Shown here piece by piece: positions 34,256 to 44,049 of a stretch of DNA of 64,000 nt. Positions within the stretch are counted from its first letter, which is position 1, and every line of letters starts with the position of its first letter. Source of the DNA: Staphylococcus sp. NAM3COL9. GTDB lineage: Bacteria; Bacillota; Bacilli; Staphylococcales; Staphylococcaceae. The notes under the pieces are model-generated. The model was not told where the DNA came from. It was given only the letters and a program-made list of their open reading frames with translations, and did not search any database. The stretch is taken from NCBI RefSeq assembly GCF_001431205.1, contig NZ_LGPC01000004.1:62001-126000 (forward strand), given 5' to 3'. A program made the translations under genes and the position numbers.

Positions 34256-35536
34256 TTATTGACTTTTATCGGTATAAATATCTATATCTTTAATCGCTTT
34301 ATTTGGATTTTCTATTACGACTTTTAAAATTCCCATGATATCTTCATGCAAATTCATGACTTCAACTTCATTCATAATATCTGTTTGATAATTATAATCT
34401 ATATCTATCATGCTATTACCTATTCTATTACTTATATTTAGGCCTAACGGAACATTATGAGTGTCAGAACTAAACCATTCATCTGAATAACCTTTTTCTA
34501 GAAAATCAGAATTATATTGCGTTTTTTGAAATGAAACTGTACAGTCTAATAACCCTTTTTTGTTTCCATTATTTTCCACTATTTCTTTATAAGAATATTT
34601 TCGATGTTTAAGTAAATTGAAAGTTTCTATTTTTACTGTTGTTAGAAAATGATTAATTGAAGCATGCTTATCGATATCTACTATAACTGGTAAGATTCGT
34701 GCATACACGCCTATGATGTTCTTTTCAAACGGTTCATTTCTATTATGCACTAATAAACCGACTGAATTTTTATTTGATGCAGTTTTTTTATGTTTTAAAA
34801 TAAGCATAGCGGCAGAAAATAAATTGCTAATACTCATTTTGTTACTTTCACAAAATGCTTTGATATCTTGAGTACATCTTTCTGATAAAACATAACTTTG
34901 TCTGCTTCCTTGACCATTAGTTACTCGTTTATTTTGAAACAACTCGTTATTTTCAAAACCCTTCAATTTTTCAAACCAGAACTGTTTATCCTTTTCAAAC
35001 CTATTTGAGTTTTTATAATTTAATTCATTATTAACAGAATCTAAATATGAAAATTTAGAAGTTTCTTCTTGAATTCCATAAATTAAATATTCACATAAAG
35101 CATTTCCACCTAATGTCGTGCTCCATCCATCCGAAATAATATGATGGTGTAAGGAGAATATACCTAGATTTTTGTCAGGTAGTTTTAATATCGTAAATTC
35201 GAATAATTCACTATCCGTTGCAAATATATTCTTTTTGACTTGTTGCTTAATCCATCGATCGTAACCCTCTTTATCATCAGTAAAATCGATATAATCAAAC
35301 TGCTTTTTTTTAAATTTATCAACATACTGTCTATATTCAGAATTTATTTTCGTAACCCTTATTTTATAACTATTATTTTGGTTTATTATATGATTCATAG
35401 CATTTTCTATTGTCTCTAATTTTAAATCTTCTTTAATAGTGATGATACCGGCTATATTATTAATACTAGTATTTTCGTAAAATTTTTCTTTATTAATTAC
35501 TTCAGTTTGTGCATCTGATAATCTAAATGTTTCCAT
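34256..35536 (-). CDS. stand-alone condensation-domain (NRPS C-domain/PapA-like) protein
   Basis: 426 residues, a single condensation domain. The active-site motif HHxxxDG is intact as HHIISDG (in IFSLHHHIISDGWSTT, about residue 145), and the C-terminal half carries the second CAT-like subdomain. There is no adenylation or carrier domain and no other NRPS gene nearby. It could act as an acyl- or aminoacyl-transferase on a small molecule or glycolipid. GGAGG precedes the ATG. A membrane acyltransferase gene lies upstream on the same strand. Confidence 0.8.
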   Translation of the reverse strand: METFRLSDAQTEVINKEKFYENTSINNIAGIITIKEDLKLETIENAMNHIINQNNSYKIRVTKINSEYRQYVDKFKKKQFDYIDFTDDKEGYDRWIKQQVKKNIFATDSELFEFTILKLPDKNLGIFSLHHHIISDGWSTTLGGNALCEYLIYGIQEETSKFSYLDSVNNELNYKNSNRFEKDKQFWFEKLKGFENNELFQNKRVTNGQGSRQSYVLSERCTQDIKAFCESNKMSISNLFSAAMLILKHKKTASNKNSVGLLVHNRNEPFEKNIIGVYARILPVIVDIDKHASINHFLTTVKIETFNLLKHRKYSYKEIVENNGNKKGLLDCTVSFQKTQYNSDFLEKGYSDEWFSSDTHNVPLGLNISNRIGNSMIDIDYNYQTDIMNEVEVMNLHEDIMGILKVVIENPNKAIKDIDIYTDKSQ

Positions 35537-36164
35537 TATTTATCCTCCGAAAATTGTTACGTTTTGAAATGCCGTAACATGTTTTGCTAAATCTTCGTTA
35601 ATTGCTTGTTATAAATTGGAATACTCACACACTAAATATAGATCTCGATAACTATTTAATTACAGTTATCAGGTCATTTTCAGTAAGCTGAATATATCGT
35701 TGTTTGATTATTTATCACGCTTTTTAGTCTAATATGAAAATATGAGTTTCATACCTACGATAAACGGACTTTACAAATGCTATAAATAAAATTTTAAATA
35801 TATGTCGCTTCCTTTCTTATCATTAAAAATAAAAAAAGGAAGACATCAATCTTTACATTTTAACACGTCCATACTTTTATGAAAATCTACTTACATATTT
35901 ATTGATTATATCCATTATAATAATAGATATATATTTTAGAGTTTAGATTCAAATGTTTCATATAGAGTGAAGTTTTGGTAGTTCTTAGAACTTCCTTTTT
36001 CTTATGATTGAGCCATTCATGCTATTCAGGCTCTCGATTCACTTTAGTTGTATTAGGAAGTGGCATGACCATATTATAGCTTCAAAATTAACTTTTTCAC
36101 CTTGCTATTAACTAGACTTTATACCTTTATTCACTGACTAGCAATTACTTTTTTGAAACCTTCA
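35537..36164. other. 628-base gap between condensation and acyltransferase genes
   Basis: No supported gene. One weak hairpin (GAGCC and GGCTC arms near 36010-36032) and a GGAGG for the condensation gene are all I see. Its length suggests an own promoter for the condensation gene, or a lost gene. Confidence 0.4.
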
Positions 36165-37241
36165 CTACGCCTTCTCATTTCGAATACGCTTATTAATAAT
36201 TGTTTTTTTAGCTGGAATCGGTACAATATAACTTGAAAAAGGCAATTTACTTATTAAATAAATGGACACTACAGAAAGACACAATATAAAGATATAAGAT
36301 ATAACAAATGTAGATGGATTATTAACTATATCTGCATAAGGATACTGTCTATATATCATAATTAATAAAACATGAATCAAGTAAATCCCCATTGAATAAT
36401 TTCCTATAACTGTTAAAGATTTCGTTAAATACTTATAATCTTTAACACGATGATAAAAGATAATTAATAGCGCAAGAAAGAATGGTATATAAATTATGTT
36501 AGCTATACTGCTTGAGCCATATAAATTTGTAATATCAATGCTGATTATTAAATTAATAAATAATACCATCCCTATTATTTTGAAATAAATTTTATATTTT
36601 AATATTGTACTATTAATTTCTTTATAAAACTTCGCATAGCAAATACCAAGGAAAAAGAAAGAAAGCCAATTCAATATAAATGCTTTACTATTAACAAAAG
36701 AGTTTAGCAAATCATTTTGGAATGTGATTTCACCTTTACCATAACTCAACCAAATTATATTTATTATTGTGGCAATGATATATGCCGTTATTAATGGCAG
36801 TCCCTTTTTAAGTTTGTGTACAAATGGAAATAGTAAATAAAATTGAATGACTACTAAAATAAAATATAAATGTATTTCAGCTGTACCAAGTATATAGTAT
36901 TTTATTATAGGCGTCCCCGGAGGATAATATGTATTAGTAAAAAGATATCTTAATACTATATATAAAGTTGTCCATAATATATAGGGTATAAAGATTTTAG
37001 TGAATCTTGATTTGATAAAGTATAATAAACTGAATTTTCTATTCAAAGTTGAACTTGTAAGCAAAAATGCACTGATTACTGCGAAAATTGGTGTTCCTAA
37101 TCTCGATATTTGATTAAAATATGACAAAATGGGATCTGTTATGACACCATTTGAATTGTACAATTGAGCTGTTAAATGTATACAAAGAACTAACATCGTG
37201 GCTATAGCTCTTATAACAGGTATTTCTTCATAATATTTCAT
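36165..37241 (-). CDS. acyltransferase 3 family integral-membrane protein, IcaC/OafA-like
   Basis: 358 residues with about ten helices. The first helix carries the family motif (IPVIRAIATMLVLCIHLTAQ, with the conserved Arg and His), followed by RLGTPIFAVISAFLL and RFTKIFIPYILW. Such proteins transfer acetyl, succinyl or other acyl groups to envelope polysaccharides and lipids; IcaC is a staphylococcal example. Neither polysaccharide genes nor the ica locus is next to it, so the acceptor is unknown. Confidence 0.85.
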   Translation of the reverse strand: MKYYEEIPVIRAIATMLVLCIHLTAQLYNSNGVITDPILSYFNQISRLGTPIFAVISAFLLTSSTLNRKFSLLYFIKSRFTKIFIPYILWTTLYIVLRYLFTNTYYPPGTPIIKYYILGTAEIHLYFILVVIQFYLLFPFVHKLKKGLPLITAYIIATIINIIWLSYGKGEITFQNDLLNSFVNSKAFILNWLSFFFLGICYAKFYKEINSTILKYKIYFKIIGMVLFINLIISIDITNLYGSSSIANIIYIPFFLALLIIFYHRVKDYKYLTKSLTVIGNYSMGIYLIHVLLIMIYRQYPYADIVNNPSTFVISYIFILCLSVVSIYLISKLPFSSYIVPIPAKKTIINKRIRNEKA

Positions 37242-37433
37242 AAACTAATATCTCCTATGATTTTAATAAAAATTTTTAAAGAAATTAAATAAAAAACAAT
37301 CATTTCATAATATCACAACCATTCATTAAAGCACATTGCTTTTTTATAAAATATTAATAGGTAGAGTTATTAAAAGCGCTCTAATTACTTTATGTGTTAT
37401 TAGTTAATATCTGAGCTAACAAGGTTTCAGATA

Positions 37434-37480
37434 AAATAAAACAATCTCAATTTTAAAAAATTGAGATTGTTTTTTATTTA
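37434..37480. terminator. intrinsic terminator
   Basis: ACAATCTCAATTTT pairs with AAAATTGAGATTGT and is followed by TTTTTTATTT; A-runs on the other side allow action on both strands. It lies downstream of the beta-xylosidase gene. Confidence 0.85.
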
Positions 37481-37533
37481 TTAAAGATATATCGCTTTAA
37501 TTACCTTGTACATTTTATCTGTCTTCTAATGAC

Positions 37534-39477
37534 TTAGTCCTTTAGATTTTCAGCATGTTTCCAAATTAATACTTTGTTTTCACCAGCTTGCAAACTTTCA
37601 ATTGGCCCTAATAATGTAGTATCCGTTCTCATATTTTCTACTAAATCAGTATTAATACTGATTGGCAATTCATTTGGACTTTCAAAGTCTGCATCTACTA
37701 ATCTTACTTTTGGTAAAGTATTACTTGATTGGGTTTCACCTTTAATTTCAAAAAATGATGTTGGTAATGTAATGTTAAGATATAAGCCATCTGATGCTTC
37801 ACTTAAAGATATCTCAGGATTAAAGCGCTCATCTATTAAGTTATTTTCTTCTTTTTCAAAGTGTTTGGCATTATTGAAATAAGCATTATGATTAATAAAC
37901 ACTGGCTGCTTAATTTTATGATAAGCTTGGTGATCTCCCTCTTCTTGAGAAACCAAACACTTATATTCTTCTAAAGATGTTGTATAACCATTATACACTT
38001 CAGTTCCAATATTATTTATATCCTTTTTCCCTATGAATATATTATTATAGAATCTATCGTCTCCCCCATAAACAGGAGCAAAACCAGAAACCAATGTACT
38101 GTGTGGCACATGGTAAGGCGTTGATCTATCCAACATTAACCTATGAACCATCTCTCCATGGATAATGTTGTTAACATAAGCACCACCTTGTGCATGATTG
38201 TCTAAAGCATAATCAGCTGTCAATATATTATTATCGACGAGATAAGGCCCACTGCTTACTTCTACAAAAAGATCTCTCGTATTTTCTGCAAATATATTTT
38301 TACTAATTCGTGTGCCTTGTGTTTGCCAATCAAACCACATACCTAAAGAGCAATTATGAACATAGTTATTATAAACTTGTGTATCTATAGCTGCATGCAG
38401 TTTAATACCAGCAATTTCATATCCAAAAAACTCTCTTCTATTACCAATATTAAAGATGTGATTATTATATATTTCACTAAAAATACATCCTAAGTGACCC
38501 ACAATTGCATTTTGTCCACAATCATTAATTTTATTATCTCTAATAATATGTGATCCTATCGTTTCTTTATTCCAATCAGAGTTAACTGCACTAAAAACTG
38601 TTTCTATTTGATACTGATAACCAGGTTTATCTTTCCTAATTGTACTAAAATTTTGTCCAGTAGATATTTCTTTACCAATTGAAATACCACTACTCATTGA
38701 ATCATGTATATAATTATTTTCTACGATCCATTTTTTACTCCAATTCGTATCAATCAAACCAGTCTGTTTAGCTGTAGGTGGAGACCATTGTGTTGCCGCA
38801 TGAGCTAATTCAAAATTACGAATCGTTATATAATTAGTATGTGTTTGACTTGGTGAAAATATGTGTTCTCTGACATTAATTTCTATTAATTCTTCATTTG
38901 GGTTATAGTTTTGAAAATTAGCATAAATAGTAGTACTATTTTCATCTACTTCTGCATACCATAAAAATGTCGATAAATCAGTGTAATCAAAATCAACTTC
39001 TTTTTCAGTCCAATGATCAAATACTTTTTCGACTCTTTGTGGATTTTTCAATCTATCAAAAGCATTTACTTCAAATAATGCATCACCGTTTAAATAGACT
39101 TGTCCTAACGTCTTATCGTTATCAACTTCAAGCCAATCGCCAAATAATTTTACCGAAAATGGATTGAAATTATGGAATAGTTGATTTGACACCTCTGCTT
39201 TCCAAATATTACCTTCTACAAGGCTCCAGTCATTTATTTCTTCAGAACCTTTTATAGTAACTTTTTCATTTTTTGCACCTTCAAATGTAATTCTGCGAGA
39301 TTCACTTAACCCAGAATTTATGTCATTTATTTCTTCTCTATAAGTTCCTTCATGAACAATGACAGTATCACCTGGTAGCGCAAGCGATGCTGCTTTATTA
39401 ATTGTTAATAATGGTTCTTCTTTAGTCCCACTTGAAAAATCTGATCCTGTTTTAGCTACATATAAATTGTTTATCAT
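37534..39477 (-). CDS. GH120 beta-xylosidase
   Basis: 647 residues with a right-handed parallel beta-helix fold. The sequence follows remembered GH120 (Thermoanaerobacterium XylC) from YVAKTGSDFSSGTKEEPLLT onward. Key stretches: FELAHAATQWSPPTAKQTGL and GMWFDWQTQGTRISK. The Asp in WFDWQ and the Glu in LFVEVS are 23 residues apart, as are the XylC catalytic pair D382/E405. No signal peptide: it cleaves imported xylosides or xylobiose in the cytoplasm. It is the second gene after a GPH symporter. Confidence 0.88.
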   Translation of the reverse strand: MINNLYVAKTGSDFSSGTKEEPLLTINKAASLALPGDTVIVHEGTYREEINDINSGLSESRRITFEGAKNEKVTIKGSEEINDWSLVEGNIWKAEVSNQLFHNFNPFSVKLFGDWLEVDNDKTLGQVYLNGDALFEVNAFDRLKNPQRVEKVFDHWTEKEVDFDYTDLSTFLWYAEVDENSTTIYANFQNYNPNEELIEINVREHIFSPSQTHTNYITIRNFELAHAATQWSPPTAKQTGLIDTNWSKKWIVENNYIHDSMSSGISIGKEISTGQNFSTIRKDKPGYQYQIETVFSAVNSDWNKETIGSHIIRDNKINDCGQNAIVGHLGCIFSEIYNNHIFNIGNRREFFGYEIAGIKLHAAIDTQVYNNYVHNCSLGMWFDWQTQGTRISKNIFAENTRDLFVEVSSGPYLVDNNILTADYALDNHAQGGAYVNNIIHGEMVHRLMLDRSTPYHVPHSTLVSGFAPVYGGDDRFYNNIFIGKKDINNIGTEVYNGYTTSLEEYKCLVSQEEGDHQAYHKIKQPVFINHNAYFNNAKHFEKEENNLIDERFNPEISLSEASDGLYLNITLPTSFFEIKGETQSSNTLPKVRLVDADFESPNELPISINTDLVENMRTDTTLLGPIESLQAGENKVLIWKHAENLKD

Positions 39478-39491
39478 AATATAACCTCCAT

Positions 39492-40943
39492 TTATTTATA
39501 TATTTGTTTATTTCTCAGTTCGCCCACTTCATTATTTCTTATTTGTTTCTTAACTTTTCCTATGAATTTTTCATAATTTAAAAAGAGTGTAAAAATTAAA
39601 ATTAATGTGACCATAGCTAATGGGAAGTATATTTGCATCGCTTTTATCGCAAAAATAGTACTTTCAGATTGTATTGTAGCCCCTGCAACATAACCACCTA
39701 TGGACAATGACCACCCTACTATAGCTGATTGTAGACCTGATCCAATTTTCATCCCAGCACTAGCCAAACTAAACACTGACCCTTGTACTGGAACCCCTGT
39801 TTTCCAATATATAATATCACCAATATCTGCTACTATACCGCTTAATGCAGCCGTAAATGGTACTAACCCAACACCATGAATTGCTAGTCCTATAACTAGC
39901 ATAGTTAAATTCTCTGAAAATACAGCCATTACAACATATGAAATGATTGAGATGATTATACCAATAATGATACTTTGCTTAATCCCAACTTTCTCAGCAA
40001 ATTTAGCTGCAAATAATAAGCCCAAAATTGTAGGAACCAAAGTAGCAATACTTAAAATTGCCATAATGTTTGGTTCTTTAAATATATAAGTAGCGTAATA
40101 AATTCTCATACTATTGTCTGTTTGACGTAAGTACCAAAGTAAATAAAGAACAATCGCAATAACAAAGTATTTTTCTGTGATTAACACTTTAAGAATCAAG
40201 GTAAACGGTATACGTTTATTTTTATTTTTTTCCTTGTTCGTATTGTCATTTGTATTTTTACTTGTTTCTTTATATTGCTTAGTTGCAACGTTTCTCTCTT
40301 TTACAAAATAGCCTGTAATCATTAACGGTATAGCACATAATGCAGCATAAATCATTGCTGTATATGTCCAACCTTGCTGATTATCTCCAAATCCAGAAAC
40401 TAAATATGTCGTGAATGTTGAGATACATAATACACTAAGATTAGAGAAAATAAAGCGAATACTACCTAATGAAATACGATCAGTGTCATTTTTTGTCATA
40501 AATGAAATAAGCGAAGAATATGCAACATTATTAGCAGTATAAAAAACTACTGATATCAAAAAATATATTGAAAATATATATATAATTTTTCCAGTATCTC
40601 CAAGTGATTGAGGCACGTTAAATAATAAAAAGGTTAAAATACCCAAGATAGGAGCAGTCCAAAATACCCACGGCTTTGCTTTACCCATTTTTGTATTTGT
40701 ATTGTCAATAATACTTCCCATAAATAAATCTGAAAATCCATCTGCAAATCGACAAATTAGAATGATAGTGCCGATAACAGCACCAGCAATACCAACTACA
40801 TCAGTCATATAAATTGTTATAAAAGATGCAATAAAGGTCCAACTATAATTCGCTCCAAAATCACCGATACCAAAAGTGATTTTTTCTGGCAAACCTAATT
40901 TTTCATTTTCGTTAATTTGTTCAGTATCATTACTAACGGACAT
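39492..40943 (-). CDS. GPH-family pentoside:cation symporter, XynP-like
   Basis: 483 residues from the ATG at 40943; a longer form beginning further up lacks a ribosome site, and this start puts LPEKITFGIGDFGANYSWTF at the N-terminus as in relatives. Twelve helices; FADGFSDLFMGSIIDNTNTK with the conserved Asp and GKAKPWVFW are signatures of glycoside-pentoside-hexuronide symporters. The next gene, 14 bases on, is a beta-xylosidase, so uptake of xylosides or xylobiose is likely. Confidence 0.87.
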   Translation of the reverse strand: MSVSNDTEQINENEKLGLPEKITFGIGDFGANYSWTFIASFITIYMTDVVGIAGAVIGTIILICRFADGFSDLFMGSIIDNTNTKMGKAKPWVFWTAPILGILTFLLFNVPQSLGDTGKIIYIFSIYFLISVVFYTANNVAYSSLISFMTKNDTDRISLGSIRFIFSNLSVLCISTFTTYLVSGFGDNQQGWTYTAMIYAALCAIPLMITGYFVKERNVATKQYKETSKNTNDNTNKEKNKNKRIPFTLILKVLITEKYFVIAIVLYLLWYLRQTDNSMRIYYATYIFKEPNIMAILSIATLVPTILGLLFAAKFAEKVGIKQSIIIGIIISIISYVVMAVFSENLTMLVIGLAIHGVGLVPFTAALSGIVADIGDIIYWKTGVPVQGSVFSLASAGMKIGSGLQSAIVGWSLSIGGYVAGATIQSESTIFAIKAMQIYFPLAMVTLILIFTLFLNYEKFIGKVKKQIRNNEVGELRNKQIYK

Positions 40944-41083
40944 AATCCCCCACCCCATTAATTTTTTAATGTATGCCTGCTCATAGATGACCAACAAAAC
41001 AACTATTCATAAATTAACATGTCCAAATCAGTAATATGTATAGTTATTTTCACACGTTAACTTTTTAGTGATTCCCCCTTAAT

Positions 41084-41117
41084 TTAGTTGGTTTGTTAAT
41101 TTAACTAACCAAATTAA
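41084..41117 (-). promoter_or_regulatory. XylR-like operator upstream of the xyloside operon
   Basis: A dyad with TTGGTT and AACCAA arms inside TTAGTTGGTTTGTTAATTTA and ACTAACCAAATTAA resembles the TTAGTTTGTTT-type xyl operators of Bacillus and staphylococci. No xylR gene is in the window, so the repressor would act in trans. Confidence 0.5.
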
Positions 41118-41144
41118 CGTTAATATATCACCTTATTTCTTTTT

Positions 41145-41158
41145 TGTAAACGCTTTCT
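41145..41158. promoter_or_regulatory. cre-like site of the xyloside operon
   Basis: TGTAAACGCTTTCT matches the cre consensus except at the last base. It lies about 200 bases upstream of the symporter start; CcpA control is likely. Confidence 0.55.
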
Positions 41159-41423
41159 CATCAGGACGTATTTTTATACTTTAAAAAAACAACGAAACTT
41201 TGAGTGTAAAATTATATTTTGTTTTTTATTTTATAAAGTCATTATTAAACGCTTTTAATTTGGATGAAAATTACGAGAAAGCTACACATATTAAGGTTTT
41301 CATAAGTTTTAACCCAATATAAATCGTTATGTAATTAATTGATTATAAGCTACTTATGAACATACTTACTTTTATATAATCTAATGCAAAAAAATATGAT
41401 ATATATATAACTATAAAAGTATT

Positions 41424-42785
41424 TTAAATAATAGCATTCACAATTAATATAAATCCTAGGCCTAAAACAGATAGCAATGATTCCAGCAATGACCATGTTA
41501 AAAACGTTTCTTTCATACTTAAATCGAAATACTCTTTAAACATCCAAAATCCTGCATCATTAACATGAGAACAAAAGACACTACCTGCACCGATAGCGAG
41601 TACAATTAGCGAAATATTTACATCACTCGATTGAATTAATGGTAATACAATACCTACTGATGATAGTGCAGAAACCGTTGAAGATCCTAGCGCTAAACGT
41701 AAGATAGCTGTCGCTAACCAAGCTAAAATAATAGGAGACATTTCAGTACCTTGGAATAATTTAGATATTGTATCACCTACGCCACCGTCAATGAGTACTT
41801 GTTTAAACACACCGCCTCCGCCAATGATTAACAGCAACATAGCTATCGGTGTAATAGCATTTGAAACAGTTGTCATGATTTGATTCATAGATTGATTTCT
41901 TTTAATGCCCATAGTGTATATCGCGAATAGAACTGCTATCAGCATAGCTGTTGTTGAAGAACCCAAGAAATAAATAACACCTTCGAATCCCTCAGCTTTA
42001 CCGTCTTCATGTCCCGTTATCAATTGCACTATCGTAGCTAACAACATCAAAATAACAGGACTTAGCGCTGTTAATAAACTCAAGCCGAAGCTAGGCATAT
42101 TATTTTCTTCAAATTGTCTGATTTCACCGATATTAGCGCGTTTTCCCATTTTCGAAAATGCAGAAGGTACAATTTTATATGCTAGTTTAGTATAAAATGA
42201 GCCAACAATGATAGTTATCGGAATACCTATGATTATTCCGTACATCAATACATGTCCTACATTGGCTCCGAGTGCTTGTGATACAGCTACTGGACCCGGA
42301 TGCGGAGGTAAAAATCCATGAGTTACAGCTATTGAAATTGTCATCGGTAAGCCTACCGTCAAATTAGAAATATTCATTCTTTTTGCTAACGTAAAAACAA
42401 GTGGTATAAGCAAAACAAAAGCCACTTCTAAAAATAATGAAATACCAATAATAAATGAGGCTACCAACATCGCCCAATTTACATATTTTTTACCAAATGT
42501 ATTTATCAGTTCATCTGCGATTTTAGTCGCGCCACCACCATCTGATAGTAATTTACCTAGAATAGATCCTAAACCAAATATAATTGCAATGCTTCCAAGT
42601 GTCTCCCCCATGCCTTTTTCAACTGATGATACAATTTTATCTATCGGTATACCAAGAATAATCCCTGTTACCATAGACGTAAGTATCAATGCGATAAAAG
42701 TATTTAATTTCAATACAATAATTAAGATAAGTAAAATAAACACTCCTATAATTATACCTATAATTGGCCATATTTCTTCAAACAT
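41424..42785 (-). CDS. GntP-family gluconate/sugar-acid permease
   Basis: 453 residues with 12-14 helices. Signatures are the opening IIIGVFILLILIIVLKLNTF, GMGETLGSIAIIFGLGSILGK, THGFLPPHPGPVAV near residue 160 and the AVTH region. It imports gluconate or another aldonate with protons. It is divergent from an isomerase and a 3-hydroxyisobutyrate-dehydrogenase-like reductase with two cre sites between, so the substrate may be a C3-C4 sugar acid rather than gluconate; no gluconate kinase is nearby. Confidence 0.88.
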   Translation of the reverse strand: MFEEIWPIIGIIIGVFILLILIIVLKLNTFIALILTSMVTGIILGIPIDKIVSSVEKGMGETLGSIAIIFGLGSILGKLLSDGGGATKIADELINTFGKKYVNWAMLVASFIIGISLFLEVAFVLLIPLVFTLAKRMNISNLTVGLPMTISIAVTHGFLPPHPGPVAVSQALGANVGHVLMYGIIIGIPITIIVGSFYTKLAYKIVPSAFSKMGKRANIGEIRQFEENNMPSFGLSLLTALSPVILMLLATIVQLITGHEDGKAEGFEGVIYFLGSSTTAMLIAVLFAIYTMGIKRNQSMNQIMTTVSNAITPIAMLLLIIGGGGVFKQVLIDGGVGDTISKLFQGTEMSPIILAWLATAILRLALGSSTVSALSSVGIVLPLIQSSDVNISLIVLAIGAGSVFCSHVNDAGFWMFKEYFDLSMKETFLTWSLLESLLSVLGLGFILIVNAII

Positions 42786-42873
42786 TCGAACCCCTTCTTT
42801 CTAAAAAGTAGTTGTAACATATGATTATCTTCAAAAAAAGTTGAATAGTACGGAATTGAAAATTAACAAAACT

Positions 42874-42887
42874 TGAAACCGCTTACA
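42874..42887. promoter_or_regulatory. cre site, perfect, GntP side
   Basis: TGAAACCGCTTACA matches the cre consensus at every fixed position, 88 bases upstream of the gntP-like start codon. Confidence 0.75.
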
Positions 42888-42964
42888 AATATAATTTTTA
42901 TCTTATAATAGTTTCTTTTTATTTTCAAATATTTTCATTTCCTTTCATTTACTTTCGTATTTTT

Positions 42965-43017
42965 GTTGACAAACGGATAATTGGTGTTAATGTTGAAATA
43001 TATTGTTAGCGTTTTCA
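42965..43017 (+). promoter_or_regulatory. promoter and second cre site of the isomerase operon
   Basis: TTGACA at 42965-42970 is the likely -35; the -10 is weak (TTAATG-like near 42987). TGTTAGCGTTTTCA (43004-43017), a perfect cre in reverse, follows just downstream, a good position for CcpA repression. Confidence 0.6.
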
Positions 43018-43125
43018 TTTAAATTTTATCAGTCTTAAATGACTCTATTAATTTATAAGTACTGAATATAAATGGTACTGTCATTATTTAGATTTTTACT
43101 ATTTTTGTTATTAGGAGGAGAAATT

Positions 43126-43947
43126 ATGACAATTAACTTTGGATGCCAAGGATCAACTTGGGTGCTAGATTATGATGTAGCAGTAGATAAAATGGATCAG
43201 GTCATGGATGATGTTGAAAATGCTGGACTCGTGGGTGTCGATGTACAAATCACTTTACTCGGTAAATATCAAAACGAGCCAAAAAAATTAAAAGAAGAAC
43301 TTGATCGTAGAGATCTAAAGTTAGCGGCATTAACAATACCCCATGCCTTTGAAGGTGGATATGCATCTGAAAAAGAACAAGCACTCGAAAATTATTTTTT
43401 TGAATATCTTAAGCATTTCCCTGGTGCCATTATGAATGTGCCATCAAGAAGTGGAGAAAACCGTAATAATTTACTACAAAGACAAAAAGAAATAATAAAA
43501 GGTGCAAATAATCTTGGAAAACGCGCATATGAAGAACACGGTATAATAACTTCAATGCATCCGATTTCTTATGAAACATCATACTGGAAGTATAAAGAAG
43601 ACTATGAAGTTCTTTTTAACGGTTTAGATCCGAAATATATGGGATATACACCTGATGCTGGACACATTGCAATGGGCGGCATGAACGCACCTGAAATAAT
43701 AAAAGAAGCATTACCTTTGATAAAACATGTGCACTTTAAAGATGTTTCAAAGGATTTGATATGGAAGAACATGGGTGAAGGAAATATAGATTTAACAAAA
43801 TGCACAGATATTTTAAAAAATAATAATTATGGCGGCTGGATTATTTTAGAAGATGAGATTGGGGAAGATAACATGAATACCAGTCAAGTCGTTAAAAATC
43901 TTGGAAACTATGCAAAACTAAATCTACAGCCAATTATAAGCGATTAA
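43126..43947 (+). CDS. TIM-barrel sugar isomerase/epimerase (AP-endonuclease-2 fold)
   Basis: 273 residues from the ATG at 43126, set by TAGGAGGAG. Metal-binding positions typical of the xylose-isomerase-like barrel are visible: His in SMHPISYET, Asp-Ala-Gly-His in YTPDAGHIAMGG, His in KHVHFKD, and Glu in IILEDE at the end. Similar to hydroxypyruvate isomerase/OtnI-type enzymes. It precedes a reductase gene by about 100 bases and is divergent from a GntP permease. Reaction not certain. Confidence 0.8.
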   Translation: MTINFGCQGSTWVLDYDVAVDKMDQVMDDVENAGLVGVDVQITLLGKYQNEPKKLKEELDRRDLKLAALTIPHAFEGGYASEKEQALENYFFEYLKHFPGAIMNVPSRSGENRNNLLQRQKEIIKGANNLGKRAYEEHGIITSMHPISYETSYWKYKEDYEVLFNGLDPKYMGYTPDAGHIAMGGMNAPEIIKEALPLIKHVHFKDVSKDLIWKNMGEGNIDLTKCTDILKNNNYGGWIILEDEIGEDNMNTSQVVKNLGNYAKLNLQPIISD

Positions 43948-44049
43948 TAATTACAGAATAAGATTTAAGTATTTTGAAATGACGAATAAATGATTAAACA
44001 TTTTTAATCACGTACTTTACTAAACTTAAAAAGATTAGGAGCGATTCAT

